A stretch of DNA of 39,393 nt from Alphaproteobacteria bacterium (GTDB lineage: Bacteria; Pseudomonadota; Alphaproteobacteria; MPNO01; UBA830), in contig JAJEBT010000052.1 of the NCBI GenBank assembly GCA_022822405.1, positions 1-39,393 on the forward strand, given 5' to 3'. The notes below the pieces were generated by a model. It was not told where the DNA came from, made no database searches, and worked only from the letters and a program-made list of their open reading frames with translations. Below are positions 1 to 13,535 of this stretch, piece by piece. The position numbers and the translations under genes were made by a program. The first letter of the stretch is position 1; every line of letters begins with the position of its first letter.

Positions 1-2587
<2,587 letters not shown>

Positions 2588-2691
2588 TGTCAAATTCCGT
2601 CCGTCTGAGTTCGGGTCGGCCCGCGAAGCGGCGCGATGCGCCGGCCCGCGGCGCGCCGATGGAGTCCCGGGGCCGTGCTACCGGCGGGGCG

Positions 2692-3162
2692 CTAGAGGTC
2701 GCGTGCCGCCGCGAGGACCTCTTCGACATGGCCGGGCACCTTCACCTTGCGCCACTCGCGGCGGAGCGTGCCGGTTTCGTCGATGAGGAATGTCGACCGT
2801 TCGATTCCCATGTACTTGCGTCCGTACATGGATTTCTCGACCCATGTGCCCCAGCTCTCGCAGACCTTGCCGTCCTCGTCCGAAAGCAGTGCGAACGGCA
2901 GGTCGTACTTCGCCTTGAACTTGTCGTGCCTTGCGACGCTGTCCTTGGAGACGCCGATGATTTCGGTATTGGCGTCGTCGAACTCGCCGATGGCGGCGCG
3001 GAAAGCGCAAGCCTCCTTGGTGCAGCCCGTCGTGTCGTCCTTGGGGTAGAAATAGACGACCACATTCCTGCCCCTGAGGCCGGACAGCCTGATCTCTCCG
3101 CCGCCATCAGACGGCAGCGTGAAATCAGGGGCTTTCCTGCCTTCCGTTGGCTGGGTTGCCAT
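2692..3162 (-). CDS. bcp: Thiol peroxidase of the Bcp/PrxQ type
   Basis: Thioredoxin-dependent peroxiredoxin that reduces hydrogen peroxide and organic hydroperoxides in the cytoplasm. The 156-residue protein has the usual Bcp length. The peroxidatic cysteine is C47 and the resolving cysteine C52, in GCTKEACAFR, the five-residue spacing typical of atypical 2-Cys Bcp enzymes. The thioredoxin-fold start (APDFTLPSDGG) and the YFYPKDDT strand before C47 are present. An AAGGAGG ribosome binding site lies just before the ATG. It sits between ileS and a glutaredoxin gene on the same strand, with about 100 and 227 bases on either side, so it may be transcribed alone. Confidence 0.95.
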   Translation of the reverse strand: MATQPTEGRKAPDFTLPSDGGGEIRLSGLRGRNVVVYFYPKDDTTGCTKEACAFRAAIGEFDDANTEIIGVSKDSVARHDKFKAKYDLPFALLSDEDGKVCESWGTWVEKSMYGRKYMGIERSTFLIDETGTLRREWRKVKVPGHVEEVLAAARDL

Positions 3163-3389
3163 GCGTTTCCTCCTTGCTGTCCTGTCGACCGCTCTCTATC
3201 GCGATTCCGCTCCCGGTTCAATCGGGTGTCCGGGGTTGCGCCGACGCGGCCCGTTTCCACGGGGCGCGGCGCGGCGAACCGGCCGCACCGCCGGGCCGGA
3301 AACACGCTTGCAGCAGGCGGTGGCGGAGCCTCGGCAGGGGTAGCGCGGGGATGAGCCCCGTTCGATGCGCGCGGGGCGGCCGGGACCCG

Positions 3390-3737
<348 letters not shown>

Positions 3738-3765
3738 GTCGCGTTTTCCTCTCGTGCGATGTTGC

Positions 3766-4008
3766 TCAGTCGCCGGACGCGGGCGTTCCGGTCTGCAGCG
3801 CAAGCGCGTGCAACTCGTCGCCCATGCGGCCCTTCAGCGCCTGGTAGACCATCTGGTGCTGTTGTACGCGTGTCTTGCCCCTGAAGGCGCCCGACACCAC
3901 CAGCGCGGCGTAGTGATCGCCGTCGCCAGCCAGATCCTGGATCGTGACCTCCGCGTCCGGCAGGCTTTCCTTGATCAGGCTCTCGATCTCGGCGGCATTC
4001 ATGGGCAT
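3766..4008 (-). CDS. BolA family protein (BolA2/IbaG type)
   Basis: Small partner of CGFS glutaredoxins; the pair holds a shared [2Fe-2S] cluster and acts in Fe-S maturation or iron regulation. The protein has 80 residues with the family core [19 protein letters not shown]; the invariant His of the QHQ segment is a candidate cluster ligand. The ATG at 4008 has GGAAGG six bases upstream, which is better spaced than the Met two codons later; a longer upstream frame has no family similarity and overlaps purL. It ends 28 bases before grxD and starts 19 bases after purL, so it may be carried on the purL transcript. Confidence 0.93.
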   Translation of the reverse strand: MPMNAAEIESLIKESLPDAEVTIQDLAGDGDHYAALVVSGAFRGKTRVQQHQMVYQALKGRMGDELHALALQTGTPASGD

Positions 4009-4027
4009 GGCGTACCTTCCCGCGCTT

Positions 4028-6250
<2,223 letters not shown>

Positions 6251-6266
6251 CTGCGGCGGGAGGTCG

Positions 6267-6965
6267 TCAGGCTGCCCGCGCCAGCATGTCGGCGAGGGCG
6301 TCGAACATCGGACGCCCGTCGCAGCCGCCGAGCAGCGGATCGGCCAGCCGTTCCGGGTGCGGCATCAAGCCGAGGACGTTGCGCCCGCGGTTGAGAATGC
6401 CCGCGATGTTGCGCGCCGATCCGTTGGGATTCGCCCCGGCGTCGCTGCCGCCGGCCGGGGCGCAGTAGCGAAAGGCGACCCGGTTTTCGTCTTCGAGCTC
6501 GTCGAGCACCGCCTCGGGCGCGTGGTAGTTGCCCTCGTTGTGGGCGACGGGGATGCGTACGGTCTGGCCGTGTTCGTAGTGGCTGGTGAAGACCGTATCG
6601 GTCGCCTCGACGCGAAGGAAGACGTCGCGGCAGACGAAGCGGAGGCCGGCGTTGCGCATCAGCACGCCGGGCAACAGGCGACATTCGACGAGGATCTGGA
6701 AACCGTTGCAGATTCCGAGCACCGGCACGCCGGAGTTCGCACGGGCCGCGACCTCGCGCATGACCGGCGAATGCGCGGCCATTGCTCCGGCGCGCAGATA
6801 GTCGCCGTAGGAGAACCCGCCGGGGATGACAATGAGACCGACCTTGGGCAATTCGGGGTCGCGGTGCCAGTGCATGACCGGCTCCTCGCCGGTGCTGCGG
6901 CGCAGCGCCACGCGCGCGTCGCGATCGCAGTTGGAACCGGGCGACACGATGACGGCGGCCTTCAT
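6267..6965 (-). CDS. purQ: Phosphoribosylformylglycinamidine synthase subunit PurQ
   Basis: Class I glutaminase subunit that supplies ammonia to PurL. The protein has 232 residues from the ATG at 6965, which gives the family N-terminus [16 protein letters not shown]. The catalytic cysteine is C86 in VLGICNGFQ, and the His/Glu of the triad are in LMPHPERL near the C-terminus. Its start overlaps the purS stop as ATGA, so translation of the two is very likely coupled. Confidence 0.98.
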   Translation of the reverse strand: MKAAVIVSPGSNCDRDARVALRRSTGEEPVMHWHRDPELPKVGLIVIPGGFSYGDYLRAGAMAAHSPVMREVAARANSGVPVLGICNGFQILVECRLLPGVLMRNAGLRFVCRDVFLRVEATDTVFTSHYEHGQTVRIPVAHNEGNYHAPEAVLDELEDENRVAFRYCAPAGGSDAGANPNGSARNIAGILNRGRNVLGLMPHPERLADPLLGGCDGRPMFDALADMLARAA

Positions 6966-7204
6966 GGGTCTATGTCGATTTCGTAGTTCTCGATCACCGT
7001 ATTGGCCAGCAGGCGCTCGCACATGTCGGCGACGACGGTGCGCGCTTGGCCGATGTCGGTTTCCGACAGTTCGAGTTCGAGATACTTGCCCTGGCGGACT
7101 CCGGTTACCGACGAGAATCCCAACCCGTGCAGGGCATGCGCCACGGCCTTGCCCTGCGGGTCGAGAACGCCGTTCTTGAGCGTGATGTGGATGCGCGCCT
7201 TCAT
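6962..7204 (-). CDS. purS: Phosphoribosylformylglycinamidine synthase subunit PurS
   Basis: Small structural subunit that bridges PurQ and PurL in the FGAM synthase complex. The protein has 80 residues and the typical start [20 protein letters not shown], followed by [19 protein letters not shown]. The frame is open further upstream, but only the ATG at 7204 gives the family's length and N-terminus. It is now the first gene of its operon. purC, which commonly precedes purS in alphaproteobacteria, lies 4.1 kb away beyond plus-strand genes. Confidence 0.97.
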   Translation of the reverse strand: MKARIHITLKNGVLDPQGKAVAHALHGLGFSSVTGVRQGKYLELELSETDIGQARTVVADMCERLLANTVIENYEIDIDP

Positions 7205-7399
7205 GGGCCCATGTTTACCCTGTGCGCCTGCGAATCGCACCTGTCCTTTCGGATGGCTGGCAGCGCCATGCCGCCGCCAGCCTGCTGCCAAGCGGAGAGC
7301 ACTGCCCTCAACTGTCCGCGGTCGCGACGCGCGAACCGGCGACAGCAGATCCGGAATCGATCCCGCCGAGAGACTCGGCCGCCGAACCCCGGCACGATC

Positions 7400-7427
7400 T
7401 TGACCCGCTATCCCGGCCTCCTATAGT
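7400..7427 (+). promoter_or_regulatory. Predicted sigma-70 promoter of the TRAP transporter operon
   Basis: TTGACC at 7400-7405 and TATAGT at 7422-7427 are separated by 16 bases. A start point near 7434 would give a leader of roughly 25 bases before the ATG at 7458, with GGAAGG as ribosome binding site. The rest of the gap between purS and this gene (7205-7399) shows nothing I can name. Confidence 0.6.
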
Positions 7428-7457
7428 TCGGGAGCCAAGGGACCGGAAGGAAAAATC

Positions 7458-8480
7458 ATGACCTCTCGACATTTCAGATCCTTACTCTGCGGAGCGGCGC
7501 TTGCCACCGCCTTTGCTGGTGCCGCCGACGCCCAGACATTCCGCTTCAGCCAATGGCTGCCCGCCGGGCACTTCACCCAGCGCGATGTAATGCATGTCTA
7601 TTTCAAGGACATAGAGAAGGCCACGCAAGGGCGCGTGAAGATCCAGCCCACGGCCAAGGGACTTGGCGCCCCGCCGCGTCAGTACCAGCTCGCTGTGGAC
7701 GGAATCGCCGACGTCATCTTCGTGCCGCACGGCTATACCCCCGGCGTGCACCCCCTCAGCGAAGTTGCCGAACTGCCCTTCATGACCCGCAACACCGAAG
7801 CCAACTCCGTGGCCTACTGGCGCGTCTTCAAGAAGATTCTGCAGCCGGCAGGCATGCACAAGGGCGTGCATACCTTGTCCGTCCACGTTCATCCGGCGGG
7901 CCACCTCTACAACAACAAGCGCGAGATCAAGACCCTCGACGGTTTCAAGGGGCTCAAGTTCCGCTCGACAACATTCTTCGTCTCCGAGGCGCTCAAGAAA
8001 TTCGGCGCCGTGCCGGTCGCGGGCCCGGTGACAGCGCTGCGCGACGGCCTTGCCAGGGGCGTCTATGACGGGACGTCATTCACCGACGAGGCGATCTACA
8101 ACTTCAAGATCAACAAGTTCGTCAAGTACGTCACCCGCTTCCCCGGCGGGCTCTACAACACCAGCTTCGTCGTTGCCATGAACAGCCGCGCATGGGGCAA
8201 GATCTCGAAGGCCGACCAGGCCAAGGTCATGGAGTTGTCCGGCGAGGCCTACGCCAAGCGCATCGGCCAGATCTGGGACGGGCACGAGAATGCGGCCGTG
8301 CCGAAGCTGAAGGCCGACGGAATCATCACCCACGAGCTCAAGGGCGAGACGCTCGCCACGGTCAAAAAGATGCTGTCCGGCTTCGAGACGGGCTGGATTG
8401 CGAAGGTGAAGAAACTCGGCGTCGACGGGGCCGCCGCGATCAAGATGTTCCGCGACGAGGTGGCAGCCTACGGCTCCTGA
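7458..8480 (+). CDS. TRAP transporter substrate-binding protein, DctP family
   Basis: Periplasmic binding protein of a tripartite ATP-independent transporter, which takes up carboxylates or related organic anions using ion gradients. The 340 residues begin with a signal peptide (MTSRHFRSLLCGAALATAFA) with likely cleavage after ADA near residue 25. Family features include the FRFSQWLPAGH start, repeated segments on GLKFRSTT and ALRDGLARGVYDGTSFTDEA, and the Arg of LKFRS, which in this family usually salt-bridges the ligand carboxylate. It is followed 30 bases later by the small membrane subunit gene. The ligand cannot be read from the sequence; the neighbouring oxygenase gene is the only hint. 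Confidence 0.93.
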   Translation: MTSRHFRSLLCGAALATAFAGAADAQTFRFSQWLPAGHFTQRDVMHVYFKDIEKATQGRVKIQPTAKGLGAPPRQYQLAVDGIADVIFVPHGYTPGVHPLSEVAELPFMTRNTEANSVAYWRVFKKILQPAGMHKGVHTLSVHVHPAGHLYNNKREIKTLDGFKGLKFRSTTFFVSEALKKFGAVPVAGPVTALRDGLARGVYDGTSFTDEAIYNFKINKFVKYVTRFPGGLYNTSFVVAMNSRAWGKISKADQAKVMELSGEAYAKRIGQIWDGHENAAVPKLKADGIITHELKGETLATVKKMLSGFETGWIAKVKKLGVDGAAAIKMFRDEVAAYGS

Positions 8481-8510
8481 CCGACGTAGCCGATTCAGCG
8501 GCCACCGCTC

Positions 8511-9056
8511 ATGCAGCAGATGGCCGAGTCCGCCGGCCGGACGGCGTCCGACAGGCTCCTCCAACGTGTCGTGAACCTGCTGGACCGCTCGCTGGGTATC
8601 GTCCTTGCGGTTCTCATGTTCGCGATGATGGTGCTGACGTTCTTCGATGTCGTCGGTCGCCAGGGCTTCAACGCCCCGATCAGCGGCAGCAATGAGCTGA
8701 CCGAGATCGCGATGGGCTTTGTCGTCTATGCGGGCCTACCTCTGGTCTGCATACGCCGCGAGCACATCACGATCGGACTTCTCGGAAATCTGCTGCGTGG
8801 GCGGGTGCGGCGGTTCCAGCATGTCGCGCTTGATCTCGTGCTCGCAGCGGTGACCTTCATCTGGGCGCGCCAAGTGTGGATTCAGGGCGAATCCCTGCTC
8901 AATTCCAATGCGGTGCTGATGTTCCTGCAAATCAGCGTCGCGCCCTACGTATTCGCGATGAGCGGCCTGACCTTCTTTTCGTCGCTGCTCTTCCTTCTCC
9001 TCGCATGGTGCCGTCTGCGCGGTGCCGAGCCGGGACCCCCGGCCGCAGCGGGCTAG
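8511..9056 (+). CDS. TRAP transporter small membrane subunit (DctQ type)
   Basis: Small integral membrane subunit that pairs with the DctM-type channel in the inner membrane. The 181 residues contain four hydrophobic segments, roughly at 28-48, 66-82, 106-124 and 142-165, and the family pattern FDVVGRQGFNAPISGSNELTE in the first loop. The start is uncertain: the ATG at 8511 and the one three codons later both lack a strong ribosome binding site. It ends three bases before the next gene. Confidence 0.9.
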   Translation: MQQMAESAGRTASDRLLQRVVNLLDRSLGIVLAVLMFAMMVLTFFDVVGRQGFNAPISGSNELTEIAMGFVVYAGLPLVCIRREHITIGLLGNLLRGRVRRFQHVALDLVLAAVTFIWARQVWIQGESLLNSNAVLMFLQISVAPYVFAMSGLTFFSSLLFLLLAWCRLRGAEPGPPAAAG

Positions 9057-9059
9057 ACC

Positions 9060-10352
9060 GTGGAGGTGGTGCTTCTCGCCTTCGGCGCGTTGTTCGCGCT
9101 GCTGCTGCTCCAGGTGCCGATCGCCTTCGGGATGGCGATCGTCGGAACCGTTGGCTTCGGGTTCTATGTCGGCTTCGGACCGGCGTTTCGGAGCATAGGC
9201 AACGTCGCTACCGACATGGTCATGGTCTACGACTTCTCGGTGCTGCCACTGTTCATCCTGATGGGCGCGTTCGTCGCGCGTTCCGGCATTTCCCACGATC
9301 TCTACGAAGCTTCGAACGCGTGGCTCGGTCACCGCCGCGGCGGGCTGGCAATGGCGACGGTTGTTGCCTGCGGCGGTTTCAGCGCCGTCTGTGGCTCGAG
9401 CCTCGCCACCGTCGCTACGATGTCGAAAGTCGCGATACCGTCGATGCGGAAGTTCGGTTACGACGAACGGCTGGCCACCGGCTCCATCGCCGCCGGCGGT
9501 ACGCTCGGCATTCTCATCCCTCCAAGCGTCGCGCTCGTGTTCTACGGCATCATGACGGAGACCGACATCGGGCAACTCTTTGCCGCGGGGATCATTCCCG
9601 GAATACTCGGGATCCTGCTCTACGCGGTGGCCGTCGGTGTCATGACCCGGATCAATCCGGAACTCGGCCCACCGGGAGAGCGGCTGCCTTGGCGTGCCCG
9701 CGTGCGCGCCCTCAAGGGCATCTGGGGCATGCTGGTCCTGTTCGCGATCGTGATGGGCGGCATATATGGAGGCGTCTTCACGCCGACCGAAGCAGCCGGA
9801 ATCGGCGCCTTTGGCGCCTTCGTCATCGCGCTGTTCCGGCGTCGGCTGACGCTGGCGCTCACCCTTGAGGCGCTGGCCGAAAGCGGGCGCACGACGGCCG
9901 TGCTTCTGGCCCTTCTCGTAGGTTCCCTCCTGTTTGCGAACTTCATCAACGTGGCGCGTGTCCCCAACGAGATAGCGGACTGGTTCGCAGCCATGAACGC
10001 GCCGCCGCTGATGGTGGTGGTGATCTGCATCGTCATCTACATACTGCTCGGCTGCATACTCGAGAGCATCTCCATGATGCTGCTCACCGTGCCCGTGTTC
10101 TATCCGGTGATGCAGGCCATGGGCCTCGATCTCGTCTGGTTCGGCATCGTCGTCGTCGTGGTGATCGAGATCAGCCTGATCACGCCGCCGATCGGGCTCA
10201 ATGTCTTCGTGCTCAAATCCATGCTGCCCGAGGTCGAGCTGACGCGAATCTTCCGTGGCGTGCTGCCGTTCATCGCCGCCGACATCGTCCGCATTGCCCT
10301 CATCGTGGCGATACCGGGCCTCTCGCTCTTCCTCCCGCGCCTGCTCGAATAG
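9060..10352 (+). CDS. TRAP transporter large membrane subunit (DctM type)
   Basis: Transport channel subunit, 430 residues with about a dozen hydrophobic segments, in line with the family. Recognisable pieces are LLLQVPIAFGMAIVG near the N-terminus, the GGTLGILIPPSVALVFYGI loop, FTPTEAAGIGAFGAF, and ITPPIGLNVFVLK near the C-terminus. It begins with GTG at 9060, three bases after the DctQ-type gene, so the two are almost certainly translated together. With the binding protein gene upstream this is a complete three-gene TRAP system. Confidence 0.95.
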   Translation: MEVVLLAFGALFALLLLQVPIAFGMAIVGTVGFGFYVGFGPAFRSIGNVATDMVMVYDFSVLPLFILMGAFVARSGISHDLYEASNAWLGHRRGGLAMATVVACGGFSAVCGSSLATVATMSKVAIPSMRKFGYDERLATGSIAAGGTLGILIPPSVALVFYGIMTETDIGQLFAAGIIPGILGILLYAVAVGVMTRINPELGPPGERLPWRARVRALKGIWGMLVLFAIVMGGIYGGVFTPTEAAGIGAFGAFVIALFRRRLTLALTLEALAESGRTTAVLLALLVGSLLFANFINVARVPNEIADWFAAMNAPPLMVVVICIVIYILLGCILESISMMLLTVPVFYPVMQAMGLDLVWFGIVVVVVIEISLITPPIGLNVFVLKSMLPEVELTRIFRGVLPFIAADIVRIALIVAIPGLSLFLPRLLE

Positions 10353-10478
10353 CGGCATCGGTGCCGCGCAAGACGCTCCCGGCTGCTGCCGTTCACAAAC
10401 CGAGTCTCCGCGACCATGCTGGCCGCCGAACCACGCGGATCGGTCCGGATCCGGTTTGCGCCGTGCCCGGAGGAAGTC

Positions 10479-11309
10479 GTGACATCAGCCAGTCAGGAAT
10501 TCCGCGATCTTCGGCGCGTGCAAGCGCGGCTGACGTTCGTCGTCAGGGGTGGGGCCGCACCGATCAGCATGCCGTCCCGCCCCGGAGAGGGAGCTGTCCA
10601 CTACGAAGGCGATCACGAACAAGTGACGGTTTCGATCGCCGATGTCCGTGCCGTGGCCGATGAACTTAGCCTCGACCGCCACGGATTCGCGCTGGTCCGC
10701 CATCGCTCCGAGGTCGATTTCTACGACGAGGACCAGCGGACGGCGGTCTACGAGACCGAGGTTGCCGAACTCCTGAAGCAGGCTACCGGCGCGCGCGACG
10801 TCATCGTATTCGACCACACGATCCGTGCTGACGACGACGAGACACGGGCCCGGCGCCTGGTGCGCGAACCGGTGCAGATGGTGCACAACGACTATACCGA
10901 CCGGTCGGCCCGCCAGCGGTTGCACGATCTCATCGGCGACGAACCGGCGAAAGAACTCATGCGGCGGCGTTTTGCGATCATCAATATCTGGCGCGGCATC
11001 GGCGGGACCGTCGAGACCATGCCGCTGGCCCTCGCCGATGCGCGGACGATCGATCCCGCGGATCTCGTGCCGGTCGAACGCCGCGCCCAGGAGCGCACGG
11101 GCGAGATCCAGCACCTCAACCACAATCCGGGCCAGCAATGGTGCTACCTGCCGCGCGTCGAGCCCGACGAGGCGATCCTGATCAAGTGCTTCGATTCGGA
11201 TGAGGGGCGCGCCCGCCTTTCGGCGCACACGGCGTTCGTGGACCCGACGACGCCGGCAGGCGCGCGGCCGCGCGAGAGCATCGAGACCCGGACGTTCGTC
11301 TTCTTCTGA
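10479..11309 (+). CDS. CmcJ/NvfI-like putative Fe(II)/2-oxoglutarate oxygenase
   Basis: Resembles the CmcJ/NvfI/AsaB group, a mostly fungal and actinobacterial set linked to secondary metabolism and related to gibberellin desaturases. From GTG at 10479 it has 276 residues; this start has GGAGG five bases upstream, whereas a longer frame beginning at 10416 has a poor N-terminus. The segment VHNDYTDRS carries a candidate His-x-Asp metal pair (H136, D138) and AHTAFVDP carries a candidate second His (H250). GQQWCYLPRVEPDEAILIKC is the family's most typical stretch. It lies 126 bases after the TRAP genes and its end is six bases from the convergent purC stop. Substrate unknown; a link to the transporter's ligand is inference. 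Confidence 0.72.
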   Translation: MTSASQEFRDLRRVQARLTFVVRGGAAPISMPSRPGEGAVHYEGDHEQVTVSIADVRAVADELSLDRHGFALVRHRSEVDFYDEDQRTAVYETEVAELLKQATGARDVIVFDHTIRADDDETRARRLVREPVQMVHNDYTDRSARQRLHDLIGDEPAKELMRRRFAIINIWRGIGGTVETMPLALADARTIDPADLVPVERRAQERTGEIQHLNHNPGQQWCYLPRVEPDEAILIKCFDSDEGRARLSAHTAFVDPTTPAGARPRESIETRTFVFF

Positions 11310-11315
11310 ACAGCC

Positions 11316-12083
11316 CTACTGCACGGCGCTGGGGCCGGGAAGATCGCCGGGCCCGCCGCCCTCGGGCAGGATGCCAAGCCTGCGAGCCACCTCCTGATAG
11401 GCTTCCTCGACGCTTCCGAGATCGCGGCGGAACCTGTCCTTGTCCATGATCTCGTTGGTCGCGATGTCCCACAGGCGGCAATTGTCGGGGCTGATCTCGT
11501 CAGCGACCACGAGGCGCATCTCGTCCTGATTCCACCAGCGTCCGAATTCAAGCTTGAAGTCGATCAGCCGGATGCCGACGGCAAGAAACAGCCCCGAGAG
11601 GAAGTCGTTTGCCCTGAGGGACAGATGCATCATCTCGTCGAGCTCCTGGGGTGAAGCCCATCCGAACGCGGCGATGTGCTCCTCGGCGACCAGCGGGTCG
11701 TCGAGATCGTCCGCCTTGAAATAGAACTCGACGATCGACCGTGGCAGCGGCTCGCCTTCCTTGAGCCTGAAGCGCTGGGTGATCGATCCGGCAGCAATGT
11801 TGCGCACGACCACCTCGATCGGAATGATCTCCACCTCGTGGACGAGTTGCTCGCGCATGTTCAGGCGGCGCACGAAATGGGTGGGAATCCCGACCTCCTT
11901 CAGGCGCAGCATCAGGTATTCCGAAATCCGGTTGTTGAGCACGCCCTTGCCGGTGATGACGCCCTTCTTCTTGTTGTTGAAGGCGCTCGCATCGTCCTTG
12001 AAATACTGAACGAGGGTGCCGGGCTCCGGCCCTTCGAAAAGGACTTTCGCCTTGCCCTCGTAGATCCGTCTGCGTCGGGCCAT
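11316..12083 (-). CDS. purC: Phosphoribosylaminoimidazole-succinocarboxamide synthase (SAICAR synthetase)
   Basis: Joins CAIR and aspartate with ATP to give SAICAR in purine synthesis. The protein has 255 residues, normal for bacterial PurC. Signature segments are [12 protein letters not shown] at the start, [26 protein letters not shown] and [15 protein letters not shown]. The ATG is at 12083, with a possible promoter 50-80 bases upstream. A proline- and glycine-rich tail after the family core (about 237-255) is short and variable. The gene points at the TRAP/oxygenase block that separates it from purS. Confidence 0.98.
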   Translation of the reverse strand: MARRRRIYEGKAKVLFEGPEPGTLVQYFKDDASAFNNKKKGVITGKGVLNNRISEYLMLRLKEVGIPTHFVRRLNMREQLVHEVEIIPIEVVVRNIAAGSITQRFRLKEGEPLPRSIVEFYFKADDLDDPLVAEEHIAAFGWASPQELDEMMHLSLRANDFLSGLFLAVGIRLIDFKLEFGRWWNQDEMRLVVADEISPDNCRLWDIATNEIMDKDRFRRDLGSVEEAYQEVARRLGILPEGGGPGDLPGPSAVQ

Positions 12084-12137
12084 GATGGGTGTCCAGTCTG
12101 GAGAGGTGGGGTAGCGTGTCGCGGTGCGCTGAAGATC

Positions 12138-12165
12138 AGATATATGGATTCCGGACGCCGGTCAA
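12138..12165 (-). promoter_or_regulatory. Possible promoter of purC
   Basis: On the minus strand TTGACC (12160-12165) is followed by an AT-rich TATATC/ATATCT segment (12138-12144) at 15-16 bases spacing, about 55 bases before the purC ATG. The -10 element stands out in otherwise GC-rich DNA, but the spacing is slightly short. Confidence 0.45.
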
Positions 12166-12226
12166 TGACGACGGCCAATGAAATTTGCCTCGTCGGGCGC
12201 CCGCGACGGCGCTCCGCGCGATGGCG

Positions 12227-13015
12227 TCAGACAGCGGTGGTGGCAGCCGGAGGAGCGTTGTTCGCGTCGAGCGTCACCGGCAGGAAAGGGACCTCGGACG
12301 GGGCGCCCGCCGCGAAAAGCCAGACCGGGCGGCGGGCGGAAAGACCCATGGCCGGAAGCGCGATCAGCGCGCTCGACACGGTGGCAAATCCGTGTTCGGT
12401 GAAGATGCACATCGCCTCGTGCGGGCCGGTGCCCGGCGCATGTTCGGTGCTTGCAAGCAGAGTCTGCCAGCTGCTCCAGTCGCCCCGCTCGGGGTCGGGG
12501 ACGGGGGCGCTGGCGAATTTGGGCCGGAAATACGCGAGTCGTGGCGACGCCGGGTCGTTGAGGTCTGCAGACGTCACCATCGACAGGCCTGTCGGCAGTT
12601 CGTGGACCTCGACGGCGCCGGCACCGGTGCTGCGCAGCCAGAAGCCGTCGCGGTTGTCGGCGATGACCATGTTGAACGAACGGTAGCTGGTGCTGTCGAT
12701 CTGCGAAAGCGCGTCGGAGGCGGCGTCGGCGTCAGCATGGTCGAGCGCTTCAAGGACGAGTTCGCCGCGCGAACGCAGCAACGGATCGGGTCCCAGGGAA
12801 TCCCGGCGGTTGAGCACCGCGGCGACCACGCCCTCGTCGTTGAGGCCGAGCCACGTGCCGCCGGCGAGGCGGTCGATGCCGGCGACGACGTTGCTGCGGT
12901 CGCGCCAGTGGCGCGCCGGCGGGTCCCACGGACGGTCGACCATCTCGTCGCGGTTTGCCGCGAGGACGACCGGCCACTCGTGATCCGGGCGCCGCAGGGC
13001 GATTACCGTGCACAT
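12227..13015 (-). CDS. NRDE family protein (TANGO2-like)
   Basis: Member of the Ntn-hydrolase-like NRDE family, named for the Asn-Arg-Asp-Glu motif, related to eukaryotic TANGO2, whose biochemical role is still unclear (heme handling has been proposed). The 262 residues start MCTVIALRRP with Cys2 as the potential N-terminal nucleophile, and the ANRDE motif is at about 20-24. The core pattern GGTWLGLNDEGVVAAVLNRR follows. The gene lies upstream of purC on the same strand, 143 bases away, and is divergent from the zeta inhibitor gene. Confidence 0.9.
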   Translation of the reverse strand: MCTVIALRRPDHEWPVVLAANRDEMVDRPWDPPARHWRDRSNVVAGIDRLAGGTWLGLNDEGVVAAVLNRRDSLGPDPLLRSRGELVLEALDHADADAASDALSQIDSTSYRSFNMVIADNRDGFWLRSTGAGAVEVHELPTGLSMVTSADLNDPASPRLAYFRPKFASAPVPDPERGDWSSWQTLLASTEHAPGTGPHEAMCIFTEHGFATVSSALIALPAMGLSARRPVWLFAAGAPSEVPFLPVTLDANNAPPAATTAV

Positions 13016-13079
13016 GGGGGTGCCGCAGTCCGTGCGTCCCGCGGGCGCAGGCGGGTCCGGACGCGCGTGGTGGACCAGT

Positions 13080-13109
13080 TGACAGGCGTCTCGCGAGGAA
13101 CGATCAATG
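13080..13109 (+). promoter_or_regulatory. Weak candidate promoter of the zeta inhibitor gene
   Basis: A consensus TTGACA lies at 13080-13085 and is followed after 17-18 bases by GATCAA/ATCAAT, a poor -10 element. It is in the right place and direction for the gene starting at 13162. Confidence 0.3.
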
Positions 13110-13161
13110 GCATCGGTATCGCTGTTCAGCAGCCGGGTTGCAGAGAAAGGAGTCCGCCGCG

Positions 13162-13488
13162 ATGTCGACCTTCGATGAACGGGAAAAGAGCTTTGAGAGC
13201 AAGTACAAGCGCGACCAGGAGGCGCTGTTCCGCGTAACGTCGCGGCGCAACCGCCTGCTCGGGCTGTGGGCGGCTGGCCAGTTCAACCTCGCCGACGAGA
13301 AGGCGCAGGACTATGCGAAGGAAGTCGTGCTTTCCGATTTCGAGGAGCCTGGCGACGACGACGTGGTCCGCAAGGTTCTCAAGGACTTTGCCGATCATGG
13401 TGTCGACATGGACGAGGCCCGTTTGCGCCGGCAAATGGCGAGCCTGATGGACGAGGCCGTCCGCCAGATCGAGTCCGAGGAAGACTGA
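13162..13488 (+). CDS. ATPase inhibitor subunit zeta (DUF1476)
   Basis: Alphaproteobacterial zeta subunit family; in Paracoccus the protein inhibits ATP hydrolysis by F1Fo-ATP synthase by inserting its N-terminal segment into the catalytic head. The protein has 108 residues, as usual, with the characteristic start MSTFDEREKSFESKYKRDQE and the LLGLWAAGQFNL helix, followed by a four-helix-type acidic C-terminal part. The ATG at 13162 has AAAGGAG nine bases upstream. Whether this homologue inhibits its ATP synthase varies among species and cannot be decided here. Its presence is a useful lineage marker. Confidence 0.92.
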   Translation: MSTFDEREKSFESKYKRDQEALFRVTSRRNRLLGLWAAGQFNLADEKAQDYAKEVVLSDFEEPGDDDVVRKVLKDFADHGVDMDEARLRRQMASLMDEAVRQIESEED

Positions 13489-13535
13489 CCGGGCGGGGCA
13501 CGGCATCGGCTTCGCGCGCCGGCGTCCCGGCCGTC

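Noticed and set aside
8736..10358. A 540-codon minus-strand frame opposite the TRAP membrane genes
   Set aside because: The composition (His, Asp, Glu, Arg) is the mirror of hydrophobic codons, and the plus strand carries the recognisable DctQ and DctM subunits.
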